64,000 bases of DNA from Dasypus novemcinctus (Eukaryota > Chordata > Mammalia > Cingulata > Dasypodidae), in assembly GCF_030445035.2 (NCBI RefSeq), contig NC_080694.1:72059147-72123146 (forward strand). The letters run 5' to 3'. The position numbers and the translations under genes were made by a program. Below the pieces are notes generated by a model that saw only the letters and a program-made list of their open reading frames with translations, ran no database searches and was not told the origin of the DNA. Shown here piece by piece: positions 47,046 to 60,000 of this stretch; position 1 is the stretch's first letter, and each line of letters begins with the position of its first letter.

Positions 47046-49756
47046 CGTCTTAAATTCCACCCCTGCAGACATCGGCTCACATCCTTCCTCCACACTCCAA
47101 TTTCCTGTAAGCCTATCGTTATAAAAGGGGGGCAAGGGGTGGCCTTTGGGTGGGGCTTTGCGGGTTTGAGGGTGGCTGGGGAGGGACGGATGGGTAACGT
47201 TGCCCAAAAGTGGGGGGAGGGAGGGGTAGCATACGAACACAGGAGAGGGTCAGGTGTTGGTGGAGAGTAAAATGCTGAGAAAATCATATCAAAATATAAT
47301 AAAGAGGGTTACCTGTTTAGAATGCTCGGAGGGGAGGGTCTGATGTAGGACGGGCTCCTGGGGAATGTCTAAATGCTCATTCTGCCAGAGTGGGTGACAC
47401 CATGGGGTAGAAACCCACGTAGTGAGAGTGGGGGAGGACTAATGCCATCAAATAGAGGGAACTGTATCCCTCGAGAGAAAGGGTGGCTCCCAGGGCATTG
47501 GGGCAGTTGAGCAAGTTAGGCCCTGAACACTATTCCATCTATATCTGGAAGTGGCTCCTCAGGAAACGGAGGTTGGCTGTCACTGTGGGCACCAAGGTGG
47601 AAGGGAAAATGGACATTAAATGTGTGGAACCAAGGTAAATGGGGGGTAAGAGAGGAGTTTCTTGAGAGTACACAAGGATGGATATAAAACATGTAATATT
47701 ACACCATAACATATAGGAGATAACAGACTGATAATGTAAACCATAATGTAAAACATAGGATAACTAAGAATGTAAAAAACTGTGTATCCTAAAGTATGCA
47801 CCATAATGTAAGCACAGATGTCACCTTGTTAGAAAGCTAGTGTCTCAGACTCTGTACATCACGTTAAGTAAATATGATGTGAATAGGGTGTAAGAGTAGC
47901 ACTGTGGAAGGGAAAAGGTTTTGTGGTGGATGTATGGGAGTGCTGTATATTATATATATGCATTGCTGTAGTCTAGGGCTCCTGTGAAGAGAAGCTGAAT
48001 AATTAGGGGGGAAAAAAAAAAAGAAAAAGATAGGATGTAGAATTTTTTCCAAGTAAACACGTGTTCTTTATCTAACCTTTAAACCCATCGCTATATGCCA
48101 TTCCCTAGTAAGGGACCCTGACATTATATTGGGCTTCAAATTTCGGGGAGTTCTGGAACACAGAGTGTTTCAACAATGGCAATGGAGGGATACTGGTATG
48201 GGATGCCATTGACAGGTGATATATGGCTGATAGGGAGCTGTACAGAACATATGTCCAGGGTGCATGGTAATGTTTGGATATACTCATAGTGGTAACAATT
48301 AAAAACCACAGCAGGGGGGGTATTGGGTTCCTGGCCAGTGGTGCTCTGTCGTGGTCCCTAGGGGAGCAGTGACAGTCTCCCAGGTGCAGCGGCGGGGACC
48401 GGGAGGGAGTGCGGGTTCAACAGTGAGCCCCTGATGCTAATGACTATGCTTGTGAGCTGATAAGCCTAAAATAAGAACAAGGCCTAGAGCAACATTGTGC
48501 CTGGGAATTTCCTCCTGTCAGCCTTCATGTTACTCAAATGTGGCCAGTCTCGAAGCCAAACTCAGCATGTAAATGCAATGCCTTCCCCCCAGCGTGGGAC
48601 ATGACACCCGGGGATGAGCCTCCCTGGCAACGAGGGACCACTATCAACTACCAACTGATGATGCAACTGGAAAATGACCTTATACGGGAGGTTCAATGCG
48701 GATCAGCAGAATATCCATGTCTACATAAAATACCATGACTTTAAAATGCTGTTTGACCTAAAGTAAGGGGAAATGGAAAGGAGAAATCAGTTTATATGGC
48801 TATGAGTTTCTAAAAAAGAGTCTGGAGGCTGGCAGAAGGATTGCCCTTATGCACAACTGAGCAGAGTCAGAGAGACAGATAAAGCAGATGCAACCCCCAG
48901 ATATTGGTTCCTTTGAGGGCTAAAGAGACCCATGGGAGTTATGGTCATGGCCGATGGGGTTAACTACCAGGGCAGATGGCCCCTCTTTGGAAATGGTGTT
49001 TATGTGTGATGAATCTGGACTCAGATGGGATCTCCCTTCATAAGACTTTCATGCTAATGTGCTGGAGGTGCAGTTAATGTTGGGGTTTAAGATATAGTTA
49101 GGGGATTTGAATCTCTGGACTGACAATGTGATAGCCAGGTCCTGAGCCTCAACAGACTCCAGCACCTACAATCTGTTTTATTGGACTTACCACACTCAGC
49201 TAAGATGGAGTTGAAGAAGGACAACCACCACACCATGGAGCCTAGAGTGATTACAACTGAAAGTGGGAGGATTGCATCCAGCATCCATGTGGAATCTGAG
49301 CCTCCTCTTGACATAGAGGTGCAATGGACACAACCAATCCAATGTCCACATAGAAGAGGTGGCATTGGATTGGGAAAAGTGGACATGGTGGCTGATGGGT
49401 ATGGGGAAAGGCAGGAAGAGATGAGAGGTGGAGGCGTCTTTGGGACATGGAGCTGCCCTGGATGGTGCTTTAGAGGCAATCACCGGACATTGTATATCCT
49501 CACAGGGCCCACTGGATGGAATGGGGGAGAGTATGGGCCATGATGTGGACCATTGACTATGAGGTGCAGAGGTGCCCAAAGATGTACTTACCAAATCCAA
49601 TGGATGTGTCATGATGATGGGAGGGAGTGTTGCTGGGGGGGGGGGGGGGGGGAGAGGTGGGGTTGGGGGGTGGGGTTGAATGGGACCTCACATATATATT
49701 TTTAATGTAATATTATTACAAAGTCAATTAAAAAAATCATGAAAATAAAAAAAAAA
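47046..49756 (+). mobile_element. L1 3' UTR insertion in satellite
   Basis: A 2711-bp L1 3' UTR flanked by the exact 14-bp duplication AGAAAGTGGAACCT (47032-47045 and 49757-49770). The first 55-65 bp (about 47046-47105) are inverted relative to the rest, a short twin-priming product. A G-run lies at about 49636-49652 and the poly-A tail at 49741-49756. Blocks 2 and 3 of the satellite were therefore continuous before this insertion. Confidence 0.92.
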
Positions 49757-51034
49757 AGAAAGTGGAACCTGAAATCATGCCTTCTTCCTCTCCCCATAGT
49801 CAGCACACGTGTGTTTCTCAAACTGCATCAAGGAAGTGAAAACTGGAATCACTGCATCCTCCTTACCCCACGGTCACCACGTAGGAGTGTGGTTCCTAAA
49901 TTACATCCAGGAAAGGGAAGCTGGAATCTCCCTTTCCTGATTTCACCACTCACACCAGGTGGGTACAAGTTTCACAAACTACACCTAAAAAGTGGAACAT
50001 GGAATCACCCCAACCTCCTCCTCCCAAGGTCACCATTTGGGAGCATGTTTCCTAACTACATCTCAAAATTGGACCATTAAATCACCTCTTCCTCCTCCCA
50101 CAAAGGCACCACGTGAGGTCCTGTTTCTTAAATTATACCAGGGATATTAAACCTGGAATTACTCTTTCCTCTTCCCAATGGGTACCAGGTGTGAGCATGG
50201 GTCCTAAACTACACCCAGGAAGGGGGAGCTGTAATCACCCCATCTTCTAAACCCACATTGGCACCAGGTGGAGGGTAGTCCAAATCTATGTGGAACCAGC
50301 AATCACTGGATCCTCCCCCCACCCAGAAACTAGGTGAGAGCATGTTTCCTAAATTACATCCTTGAATTGGAACCTGGAATCAACAAATCCTCTTCCCACA
50401 CAGACACCAGATAGGAGCCTATTTCCTAAACTACATGCAGGAAGTGGGGTCTGAAATCAACCCATCCTCCTCCTCCACAGGCACCAGGATCGTGCGTGTT
50501 TCCTAAGTTAAATCCAGGAAGTGGAAACTGAACTCAACCTATCCTCCTTCCCCTACAGGCACTAGGTGTGTGTGTGCTTCCTCAGTTAGATCCAGCATAT
50601 AGAACCTGGAATCACTCCTTCTTCCTCCCCCCACAGTCACATTGTGTGAGTGTGTGTCCTGAATTACATCAAGGAAGTGAAATCTGGAATCATGCCATCA
50701 TCCTCCAGCCATGGGCCCCAGGTTCTAGCATGTTTCCTGAACTACATCAGGAAGTGGTATATGGAATCACCCCATCCTCCTTTCCCCATGTTCACTAGAT
50801 GGGAGCATGTTTCCTAACTACAACCAAAAAGTGGAACATGGAATCATCCCAAACTCCCATCCCCATGAGCACTAGGTGGGTGCATGCTTCCTTAACTAGA
50901 TCCAGGAAATACCTGGAATCACCAATTTTTCCTCTCCCCATGATCAGTAGGTGTGAGTGTGTTTCCTGAACTACACGAAGGTAGTGAAACCTGAAATGAC
51001 TCCATCATCCTCATCTCACTGGCACCAGATGTTA
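49757..51034 (+). repeat. 78-bp satellite, block 3 (variant B)
   Basis: About 16 units, the direct continuation of block 2. It ends at GATGTTAGCATGTTTT where L1 ORF2 begins. Confidence 0.88.
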
Positions 51035-53905
51035 GCATGTTTTGAGAATCACTAAAGAAACAAAATATTTGAACAGTATATTAGAGGAGCTGGATCTAAT
51101 AGACTTATATAGATCATTACACCCAAACACAGCAGGATATACATTTTTCTCAAGTGCACTTGGATCATTCTCCAAGACAGACCAAATGCTAGGCCACAAA
51201 GAAAGGCTTAATGAATTCAGAAAGATCAAAATCATACAAAATAATATCTCTGACCACAGTGAAGTGAAGCTGGAAATTTGCAAGGGCCAGAGGCCCAGAT
51301 TTCACACCATGATTTGGAAATTAAACTGCACACTGTTAGAAAAACAGTGGTTCAAAGAGGAAATCTCAAAAGAAATCAATGACTACCTTGAAACAAATGA
51401 TAATGATAACACAACATACCAAAATGTATGGGATGCAGCAAAAGCACTACTGAGAGGGAAATTGATAGCTATAAAATCATATAGCAAAAGAGAAGAAAGA
51501 GCAAAAGTAGAACTAACTGCACATTTGGAGGAATTAGAAAAAAACAACAAAGTAATCCATCAGTAAGAAGAAGGAAGGATACAACAAAGATAAGAGCAGA
51601 ACTAAATGAAATATAAAATAAGAAAGCACTTGAAAAGATAAACAAGACCAAGAGCTGGTTTTTTAAGATCAATAAAATTGACAAACCTTTAGTGAGACTA
51701 ACAAAGGAAAAATAGAGAAGATGCAAATACACAAAATAAGAAATGAGAAAGGAGATATCTTAACTGGCCCCACAGAAATAAAGACTATCATAAGAAGATA
51801 CTTTGAAAAACTATATTCCAACAAAAATGACAATTCAGGGGAAATGGACAAATTCCTAGAAACATATAACAGCCCATATTGACAAAAGAAGAAATTGATG
51901 ATCTCAACAAACCAATCACAAGTAAAGAGATAGAATCAGTCATTAAAAACCTCCCAACTAAAAAGAGCCCGGGGTCAGACAGCTTCACAGGTGAATTCTA
52001 CAAAACATTCTGGAAAGAACTAACACCAATCCTGCTGAAACTATTCCAAAAAATCAAAACAGAAGGAACATTGCCTAACTCCTTCTATGATGCCAAAATT
52101 ACCCTAGTACCAAAGCCAAACAAAGACACCACAAGAAAGGAAAATTACAGACCAATTTCTCTAATGAACCTAGATGCAAAAATACTTAACAAAATACTTG
52201 CTAATCATATTCAACAACACATTAAAGGAATTATACACCACGACGAAGTGGGATTCATTCCAGGTATGCAAGGATGGTTCAACATAAGAAAATCAATCAA
52301 CCTAATACACCATATAAACAGATTGAAGGAAAAAAATCACATGATTATATCTATAGATGCAGAAAAAGCATATGACGAAATACAGCACCCTTTCTTGATA
52401 AAAACACGCCAAAAGATCAGAATACAAGGAAATTTTTTGAACATGATAAAGAGTATATATGAAAAACCTACAGCCAACATTGTTTACAATGGAGGATTCC
52501 TAAAATCCTTCCCTTTAAAATCAGGAACAAGACAAGGATGCCCACTGTCTCCCCTTCTATTTAACATTGTCTTAGAAGTACTTGCTCGAGCACTGAGGCA
52601 AGAACCAGATATAAAAGGCATTCAAATTGGAAAGGAAGAAGTCAAAATTTCATTATTTGCAGATGACATGATGCTATATATAGAAAACGCTGAGAGGTGT
52701 ACAACAAAGCTTCTAGAACTCATAAATGAGTTTAGTAAAGTCACAGGTTATAAGATCAATGTGCAAAAATCAGTACCATTTCTGTACGCCAATAGTGAAC
52801 AAGATCAGGAGGAAATCAAGAAACAAATACCATTTACAATAGTAAATTAAAAAAATCAAATATTTAGGAATAAATTTAACTAAAGATGTAAAACACTTAT
52901 ACACTGAGAACTGTACAAGACTGTTCAAGGAAATCAAAGAAGACCTAAATAAATGGAAGAATATTCCCTGTTCATGGATAGGAAGACTAAATATTTTTAA
53001 GATGTCTATCCTACCAAAACTGATCTACACATTCAATGCAATCCCAATAAAAATCAACACAGCCTTCTTTAAGGAACTAGAAAAACTAACTATGAAATTT
53101 ATTAGGAAATGAAAGAGGCCCCAAATAGCCAAAGACATATTGAAAAAGAAAAACGAAATTGGAGGAATCACACTACCAGTCTTCAAAACATACTACAAAG
53201 CTACAGTAGTGAAAACAGCATGGTATTGGCATAAGGAGAGACACACAGACCAATGGAATTCAACTGAAAGTTCTGATATAGAACCTCAAGTATATAGCCA
53301 TATAATATTTGATAAAGCCACCAAACCCTCTTAACTGGGAGAGAATGGCCTATTCAACAAATGGTGCCTGGAGAACTGTATATCCATATGTAGAAGAATG
53401 AAAGAGGATTACCATCTCACACCTTATACAAAGATCAATGCAAGATGCATCAAAGACCTAAATATAAGAGCCAAGACCATAAAGACCTTGGAAAGCAGTG
53501 TAGGGAAACATCTACAGGACCTTGTAATAGGAAATGGCTTCATGAATATCACACCAAAAGCACGAGCAGCAAAAGAACAAATAGATAAATGGGACTTCCT
53601 CAAAATTAAAGCCTTTTGCACCTCAAAGGAGTTTGTCAAGAAAGTAAAAAGGGAGCCCACACAATGGGAGAAAACATTTGGCAACCATATATCTGATAAG
53701 GGACTTATAACTTGCATATAAAAAGAACTCCTATATCTTGAAATTAAAAAGATTAACAACCCATTTAAAAAATGGGAAAAAGATTTACACAGACACTTCT
53801 CCAAAGAAGAAATACAAATGGCTAAAAAGCACATGAAAAAATGCTCCCAATCTCTAGCTATCAGGGAAATGCAAATCAAAACTACAATGAGATGCCATCT
53901 TACTC
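51035..53905 (+). mobile_element. L1 ORF2, 5'-truncated, partly open
   Basis: Starts in the endonuclease domain: frame 51042-51566 with ISDHSEVKLEI, the SDH catalytic region. After a frame break, 51879-52850 encodes most of the reverse transcriptase (323 codons): NYRPISL (89-95), [10 protein letters not shown] (157-166), [14 protein letters not shown] (216-229) and the catalytic FADD (260-263). Later pieces (53140-53334, 53398-53721) carry the C-terminal region. At least three breaks prevent a full protein, so it cannot move by itself. ORF1 and the 5' UTR are absent. It is the best preserved ORF2 in the window. Confidence 0.92.
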
Positions 53906-56487
53906 CCATAAGATTCAGTCTCGGGGGGTGGAGGAAGGATGTGAGCTGACGTCTGCAGGGGTAGAATCTATGATGAGCTGGCGGTAAGTATGAGCACAAA
54001 GAAGAGATAAAATAGGGGCAAGGGGTTGTCTTTGGGTGGGGCTTTGTGGATTTGAGGGGGGATGGGGATGGGCGGGTGGGTAATATTGCCCAAAAAGTTG
54101 GGGGGAGGGAGGGGCAACATATGAACATAGGAGAGTGTCAGGTGTTGGTTGAGAGTAAAATGCTGAATAAACCATATCAAAATATAATTAGGAGGGTTAC
54201 CTGTTTAGATGCTCGGAGGGGATGGTCTGACGTGGGTCGGAATCCTGGGGAGTGTCTGAGTGCTCATTTTGCCAGGGTGGGTTGTACCATTGGGTAGAGA
54301 CCCAAGAAGTGAGAGCTGGGGTGGACCCACATCCTAGGGAGGACTAATGCCATCAAATAGAGGGAACTGTATCTCTCGAGAGGAAGGGTGGCTCCCAGGG
54401 CATTAGGGCAGTTGAGCAAGTCAGGTCCTGAACACTGTTGCAAGTATCTCTGGACGTGGCTCCTAGGGAAATGGAGATTGGCTGTTGCTGTGGGCCCCAA
54501 GGGGAGGGGAAATAGGATGTTGAATGGATGGAACCAAGGTAAATGTGGGGGCAAGAGAGGAGTTTCGCAAGAGTACACAAGGATGGATATAAAACATGTA
54601 ACATTACACCAAAAACATATAGGGGACGACAGACTAATAATGTAAACCATAATGTAAAACGTGGGATAACTAAAAAATTTAGAAAACTGTATATCCTAAA
54701 ATATGGACCACAATGTAAGCACAGATGTCACCTTGTTTGAAAGTTATTGTCTCGGAGTCTGTATATCAGTTTCAGTAAATATGATATGAATAAGTTAAAA
54801 GGTTATCACTGTGGAAGGGAAAAGGTTTTATGTGGATGTGTGGGAGTACTCTATATTGTATATATGCATTACTGTGATCTAGGGCTCTTGTGAAGAGAAG
54901 CTCAATAATTAGGATAAAAGAAAAGAGAAAGATAGGAAGTAGAATTTTTCCAAATCAATATATATTCTATATCTAACCTTTAAACTCATCACTATATTCC
55001 ATTTCACTAGTAAGGGAACCTGACATTATATTGGGCTTCACTTTTCAGGAAGTTTTGGATCACAGATTGGTTCAACAATGGCAGTGGAGGAATACTGGTA
55101 TGGGATGTTATTGACAGGCGATATATGGTTGACAGGGAGTTATACAGGGCATATGTCCAGGGTGCATGGAAATGTTTGGATATACTCATAGTGGAAACAT
55201 TTAAAAACAACAGCTGGGGGGGGAACTGGGTTACTGGCTGGGGGGTGAGGCTCTGTCGTGGTCCCTAGAGGAGCAGTGGCAGTCCCCCAGGTGCAATGGT
55301 AAGGACCAGGAAGGAATGAGGGTCCAACAGTGGGCTCCTGATACTAATGACTATGCTTGTGAGCCCATATACCTGAAATAAGAACAAGGCCTAGAGGAGC
55401 ACTGTGCCTAAGAGTTCCCTTCTGACAGCCTCCGTGTTACTCAAATGTGGCCAGTCTCAAAGCCAAACTCAGCATGTAAATGCAATGCCTTCCCCCCAGT
55501 GTGGGATATGACACCCAGCGATGAGCCTCCCTGGCACCGAGGGATCACTACCAATTACCAGCTGATGATGCAACTAGAAAATGACCTTGAATTAAAGGTT
55601 CAATGTGGACCAGCAGAATATCCCTGTCTACATATAATAATAGTAGTTAAAAATGCTGTTTGACCTAAATTAAGGGGGAAATGGAAAGGATAAATGAGTT
55701 TATATGGCTATGAGTCTCTAAAAAAGAGTCTGGAGGTTGTCAGACGGATTGCCCTTATGCACACCTGAGCAGAGTCTCAGAGACAGATAAAGAAGATACA
55801 ACCCCAGGTATTGGTCCTTTTGAGGGCTAAAGAGACTCACAGGTTCTATGGTCATGGCAGATGGGGTTCACTGCCATGTCAGTTGGCCCTTCTTTGGCGC
55901 TGGTGTTTCTGCGTGATGGAGCTGGACTCAGATGGTATCTCTTTTCACAAGCCTTTCATGCTATTTTACTGGAATTGTAGTTGGTGCTGGGGCTTAAGAT
56001 ATATCTAGGGGATTTGAATCTCTGGACTGACAATATGATAGCCAGGCCCTGACCTCAACAGACTTCAGCTCCTACACTCTGATTTATTGGACTTACTTCA
56101 CTCAGCTAACATGGAGTTGAAGAATGTCAACCACCACACCATGGAGCCTAGAGTGCCTACAACTGAAAGCAGGAGGATTGCATTCAATATCCATGTGGAA
56201 TCTAAACCCCCCTTGACATAGATGTGGAATGGACACAAACAAGCCAAGGTCCACAGGAAGGAGGAATACAGTAAGGATCAGAGTGGATTTAATGATATTC
56301 TATTCATGAATTATTGTGGTTAATAATCGAGAAAATGTGGCACTGATGTGGAAAAAGTGGCCATGGTGGCTGCTGGGTGTGGGGAATGGGAAGAAGAGAA
56401 GAGATGTGGGGGCATTCTTGGGACTTGGAGTTGTCCTGGGTGATGCCCCAGGGACAATTGCCAGACATTGTATGTCCTCCCATGGCC
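53906..56487 (+). mobile_element. Long 3' UTR of the same L1
   Basis: Joined to ORF2 by an internal deletion near 53905-53920, since ORF2 ends earlier than in the 41961 copy. It runs about 2.57 kb, parallel to 47110-49740, with the same landmarks (TGGGTGGGGCTTTGTGG, CTGTCGTGGTCCCTAGAGGA, GTGGCCATGGTGGCTGCTGG). The true 3' end is lost at about 56487, where minus-strand L1 5' UTR-like sequence starts. Confidence 0.8.
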
Positions 56488-57563
56488 CACAGGACACCTC
56501 CCACCCTCTAAGCCCCAGAACAGCCACCTGGGGGTGCCTCTACACTGCAGCCAATTTATTTATTTATTTATTTATTTTTGGTTTCTCCTGTTTATTTATT
56601 TATTTATTATTTATTTATTTTTAAAAATTACATTAAAAAAATATGAGTTCCCATTTAACCCCACTGCCCCCACCCCCCACTCCCCCCACAGCAACACTCT
56701 CTCCCATCATCGTGACACATCCATTGCACCTGGTAAGTACATCTCTGAGTATCACTGCACCCCTAGTCAATGGTCCACATCATAGCCCACACTCTCCCAC
56801 GTTCCATCCAGTTGGCCCTGGGGGGATCTACAATGTCCCGTAATTGCCCATGAAGCACCACCCAGGACATCTCCTCATCCCAAAAACGCCTCCACATCTC
56901 AATGACACAGATCAGTAGCCAGTCCCGGGAATGGGGCTCCAGCCAGAAACGCCGATAACAGAGTCCAAAACCGAAATTCCCACGCTTCGCAAAATATTCC
57001 CCTAATTGGCTTCCAGATATCTCCCACCCTTCCAGACCCTGAAACAACCTCCTGGTGATGTCTCTTTATTGCTAGCAATTTAAGTCCTCTGCAGATCGGC
57101 AGCCGGGCTTGGGGAGGTGGGGCTCTAGGCGGAAGCGCTATTATTTGTGTCCGCAATAAAAAATTCCCCGCTTCGCAATAAAACTCCCGTTTGTCTCCCC
57201 AAATCGGTTTGCAAAAGCCTCCTGTCCTATTAACCCCCCAATAGCCCACTCAGGGCTTATGAATTCCCCAGTACTGCAGAGCCTCCAGAAATCGCCACTG
57301 CAGTGCCGGTGCCGCAGCTCCACCAACCCCAGGAGGGAGCATCCTGCATGCAGCTCCCACCTCCGTGTAATAGAGTCTCAAGTATATCTTATAGACGAAT
57401 TTTCTCTGTTACCTTCCCACCAAATCGATGTCCAGACACCTCCTGCCCTGCAAAAATCCCGAAACAGCCTGGTCCCAAAGAACCTCCAATGCTGCCCAGA
57501 CACTTCTTTGCAGGAGAGATTATCAGGTAAGCTCACTCAGCCACCATCTTGCCCCACTCCTCG
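56488..57563 (-). mobile_element. Rearranged L1, 5' UTR with a 3' end embedded
   Basis: The right end, read on the minus strand, is GGAGTGGGGCAAGATGGTGG, the usual start of many mammalian L1 5' UTRs. About 56905-57563 and 56488-56542 are GC-rich 5' UTR-like sequence with a repeated motif CA(G/C)ACACCTCC(T/C)(G/A)CCCT (about 56494, 57027, 57432). Between them, about 56543-56904, is the L1 3' terminus, also minus, with a (TTTA)n tail at 56546-56625. The body (ORF1, ORF2) is missing. It is either an internally deleted L1 or a 3' end inserted into a 5' UTR copy. Confidence 0.55.
56546..56625. repeat. (TTTA)n microsatellite
   Basis: Two TTTA runs separated by TTTGGTTTCTCCTG, forming the poly-A side of the minus-strand L1 end. 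Confidence 0.85.
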
Positions 57564-58084
57564 GTTTTCCAATCTAAATTTTAAATGGTGGGCAACAATA
57601 GGATTAATTTGTCTCTGTCTTATATATTTATAGGAAGTTGATGCTTCTTCCAACTATGGCAATGTATCACACAACACTATGAGTACCTAGCCACTGTATA
57701 TATAGCTATTCAAATAAAACCATCTGTTCTTAACAGAAAATGGGGGATATGTGGGGATTAGTTCCACCACCTCAGCAAGGGCATGGTTAAATGATTTGTA
57801 AAAGCTCATTTGTTCTTGTTTCAGAGCTAACATAGCTCTGTCCTTGCTTATCTCTCCACAAACTGTCTTTTTTCACTTGGAGTTTAAAAACAAATTCCTC
57901 TTGCATTTCTGCTGCTAGATAGGATTTGAGTCTAGGGACAAGGTTTCTTGTTCCAAAACAAAACATCCTTGAAAAAATTAACTTTAACCACTATCCTTGG
58001 CAAAATCCAAAATACATGATATATAAGCAAGGGATATAAAGCTGACAGGGCCATCCTTGCATATGAGTTTAGTGTGCTAGTCTT
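57564..58084 (+). mobile_element. ERV fragment: env tail, polypurine tract and part of 3' LTR
   Basis: A betaretrovirus-like fossil fragment. It shows a membrane-spanning Env end (WWATIGLICLCLIYL, about 57585-57630), similar in placement and text to HERV-K Env, then a polypurine tract (AGAAAATGGGGG, 57735-57746) and an LTR start TGTGGGGATTAG at 57750. The LTR has TATATAAG/GATATAAAG-like boxes (about 58020-58040) and is cut off at about 58084 by reverse-oriented satellite. Broken; only the 3' end is present. Confidence 0.65.
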
Positions 58085-60000
58085 TCATTCCCAAGGCAAC
58101 CTGGTTCCCAAGTTGTGAAGAGGAGGATGGAGTAATTAGAGGTTCCAAGTCCTGGATATACTTCTGGAACAATGTTCTCACCTTGTTGTGGGAAGAGGAT
58201 GGGGTGATTTCAGGTTCCAGGACCTGGATGTGTTTTATGAAACATGCTACAACCTGGTACTGTGGGAGGAGGATGTTGGAGTCATTCCTGGTTTCACTAC
58301 CTTGATGTTTTTCAGGAAACACTTAAACCTGTTGGTCATGGGAGAAGAAGAAGGGATGATTCACTGTACTATTTCTTGGATCTAGTTAAGGAAGCACACA
58401 CACCCCTAGTGCCCACTGGGTTAGGGTCTGGGGTGATTCTGTGTTCTATGTTCTGGCTGTAGTTTAGGAAACACTCTCCCACCTGTTGCCCATGGGTAAT
58501 GTAGGATGGAGGGATTCCAGGCTCCACTTCCTGGATGTAGTTAAGGAGACATGCTCCCACCTGGTTCCCATGGGGAATGTAGGATGGAGGGATTCCAGGC
58601 TCCACTTCCTGGATGTAGTTAAGGAGACATGCTCCCACCTGGTACACCTGGGTAGGAGGACACATTGATTATGTTATACTTCCTGGAGGTAATTTAGGAA
58701 ATAGGCTCCAAACTGGTGATCATGGAGAGATGAGGATGGGTTGATTCTATGTTCCACTTCCTGATGTAGTTCGGGAGCCATGCTACCACCTGTTGCCCAT
58801 GGGAGGTGGAGGATGGCAAGATTCCAGATTTCACTTCCTTGATGTAATTTAGGTAACAGACACACACCTGCTGACTGGGGGGGTAGCAAGAAGGAGTGAT
58901 TTTAGGTTCCACTTCCTGAATCTAGTTAAGAAAGCATGCAGCCACCTAGTACAACTGTGGGGAGGAGGATGGGGTGAGTCCAGATTCCAATTCCTATATA
59001 TAGTTTAGGGAACATACTCCCTTCTGCTGTCCATGGAGGGAGGAAAATTGGGTGATTCCAGGCTCCACTTCCCAGATGTACTTTAGGAGCCATGCTCCCA
59101 GTTGGTGCCCATGTGTGAAGAGGATTGGTTGATTCCAGGTTCCAATTCCTGGATGTAATTCAGGAAACACATTCCCACATGTTGGCTGTGGGGGATGTAG
59201 GTTGATGTGAGTCCAGGTTCCATTCCCTGGTTGGAGTTTAGGAAACACACTGTCACCTGGCGCTTGTGGGGCAAGAAGGATAGGGGATTCAGGGCTCCTC
59301 TTCCTGGATATAGTTTAGGAGACACAGTCCCTCCTGGTGCCCATGGGGAGGAGGATAGGTTGATTCCAGGTTTCACTTCTCAGACCTAATTTAGGAAACA
59401 GCCTTTCCCCAGTGACCATTGGACAAGGCGGATGGGATGATTCCATGTTCCACTTCCTGGCTGTAGTTTAGGAAAGTTGCCCATCTTAGTGACCATTGTG
59501 GGAGGAGGATGAGGTGATTCCAGGTTCCACTTCTAGGATGTAGTTTAGGAAACATACATTATCCTGGTGCACATGGTGTAATTTAGGAAACACACTCCCA
59601 TCTGGTTCCTGGGGTGACAGGAGGAGGATTGGGTGGTTCTAGGTTCCAACTCCTGGATAATTCTGGAATGATGCTCTCACCTGATGCCAGTCCAGGAAAG
59701 AGGCTGGGGTGATTCCAGTTTCCAATACCTGGATGTGGTTTATGAAACATGCTAACATCTGGTGCCAGTGAGATGAGGATGATGGAGTCATTTCAGGTTT
59801 CACTACCTTTGTGTACTTCAGGAAACACACTCACACCTACTGATCATGGGGAGAGGAAAAATTGGTGATTCCAGGTATTTCCTGGATCTAGTTAAGGAAG
59901 CATGCACCCACCTAGTGCTCATGGGGATGGGAGTTTGGGATGATTCCATGTTCCACTTTTTGGTTGTAGTTAGGAAACATGCTCCCATCTAGTGAACATG
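58085..60000 (-). repeat. 78-bp satellite, block 4, inverted
   Basis: About 24 units in the orientation opposite to blocks 1-3 (CACCTGGTGCCCATGGGGAG, then GGTGATTCCAGGTTCCACTT, then TGGATGTAGTTTAGGAAACA). All are variant B. Two neighbouring units at about 58487-58562 and 58563-58638 are nearly identical, which shows a recent local duplication. Confidence 0.9.

Noticed and set aside
53424-54128. 234-codon minus-strand frame
   Set aside because: It is the antisense of L1 ORF2 and 3' UTR and carries no independent family motif.
32440-60000. Centromeric satellite with a CENP-B box
   Set aside because: I found no match to the CENP-B box in the unit, and the array is small and heavily interrupted.
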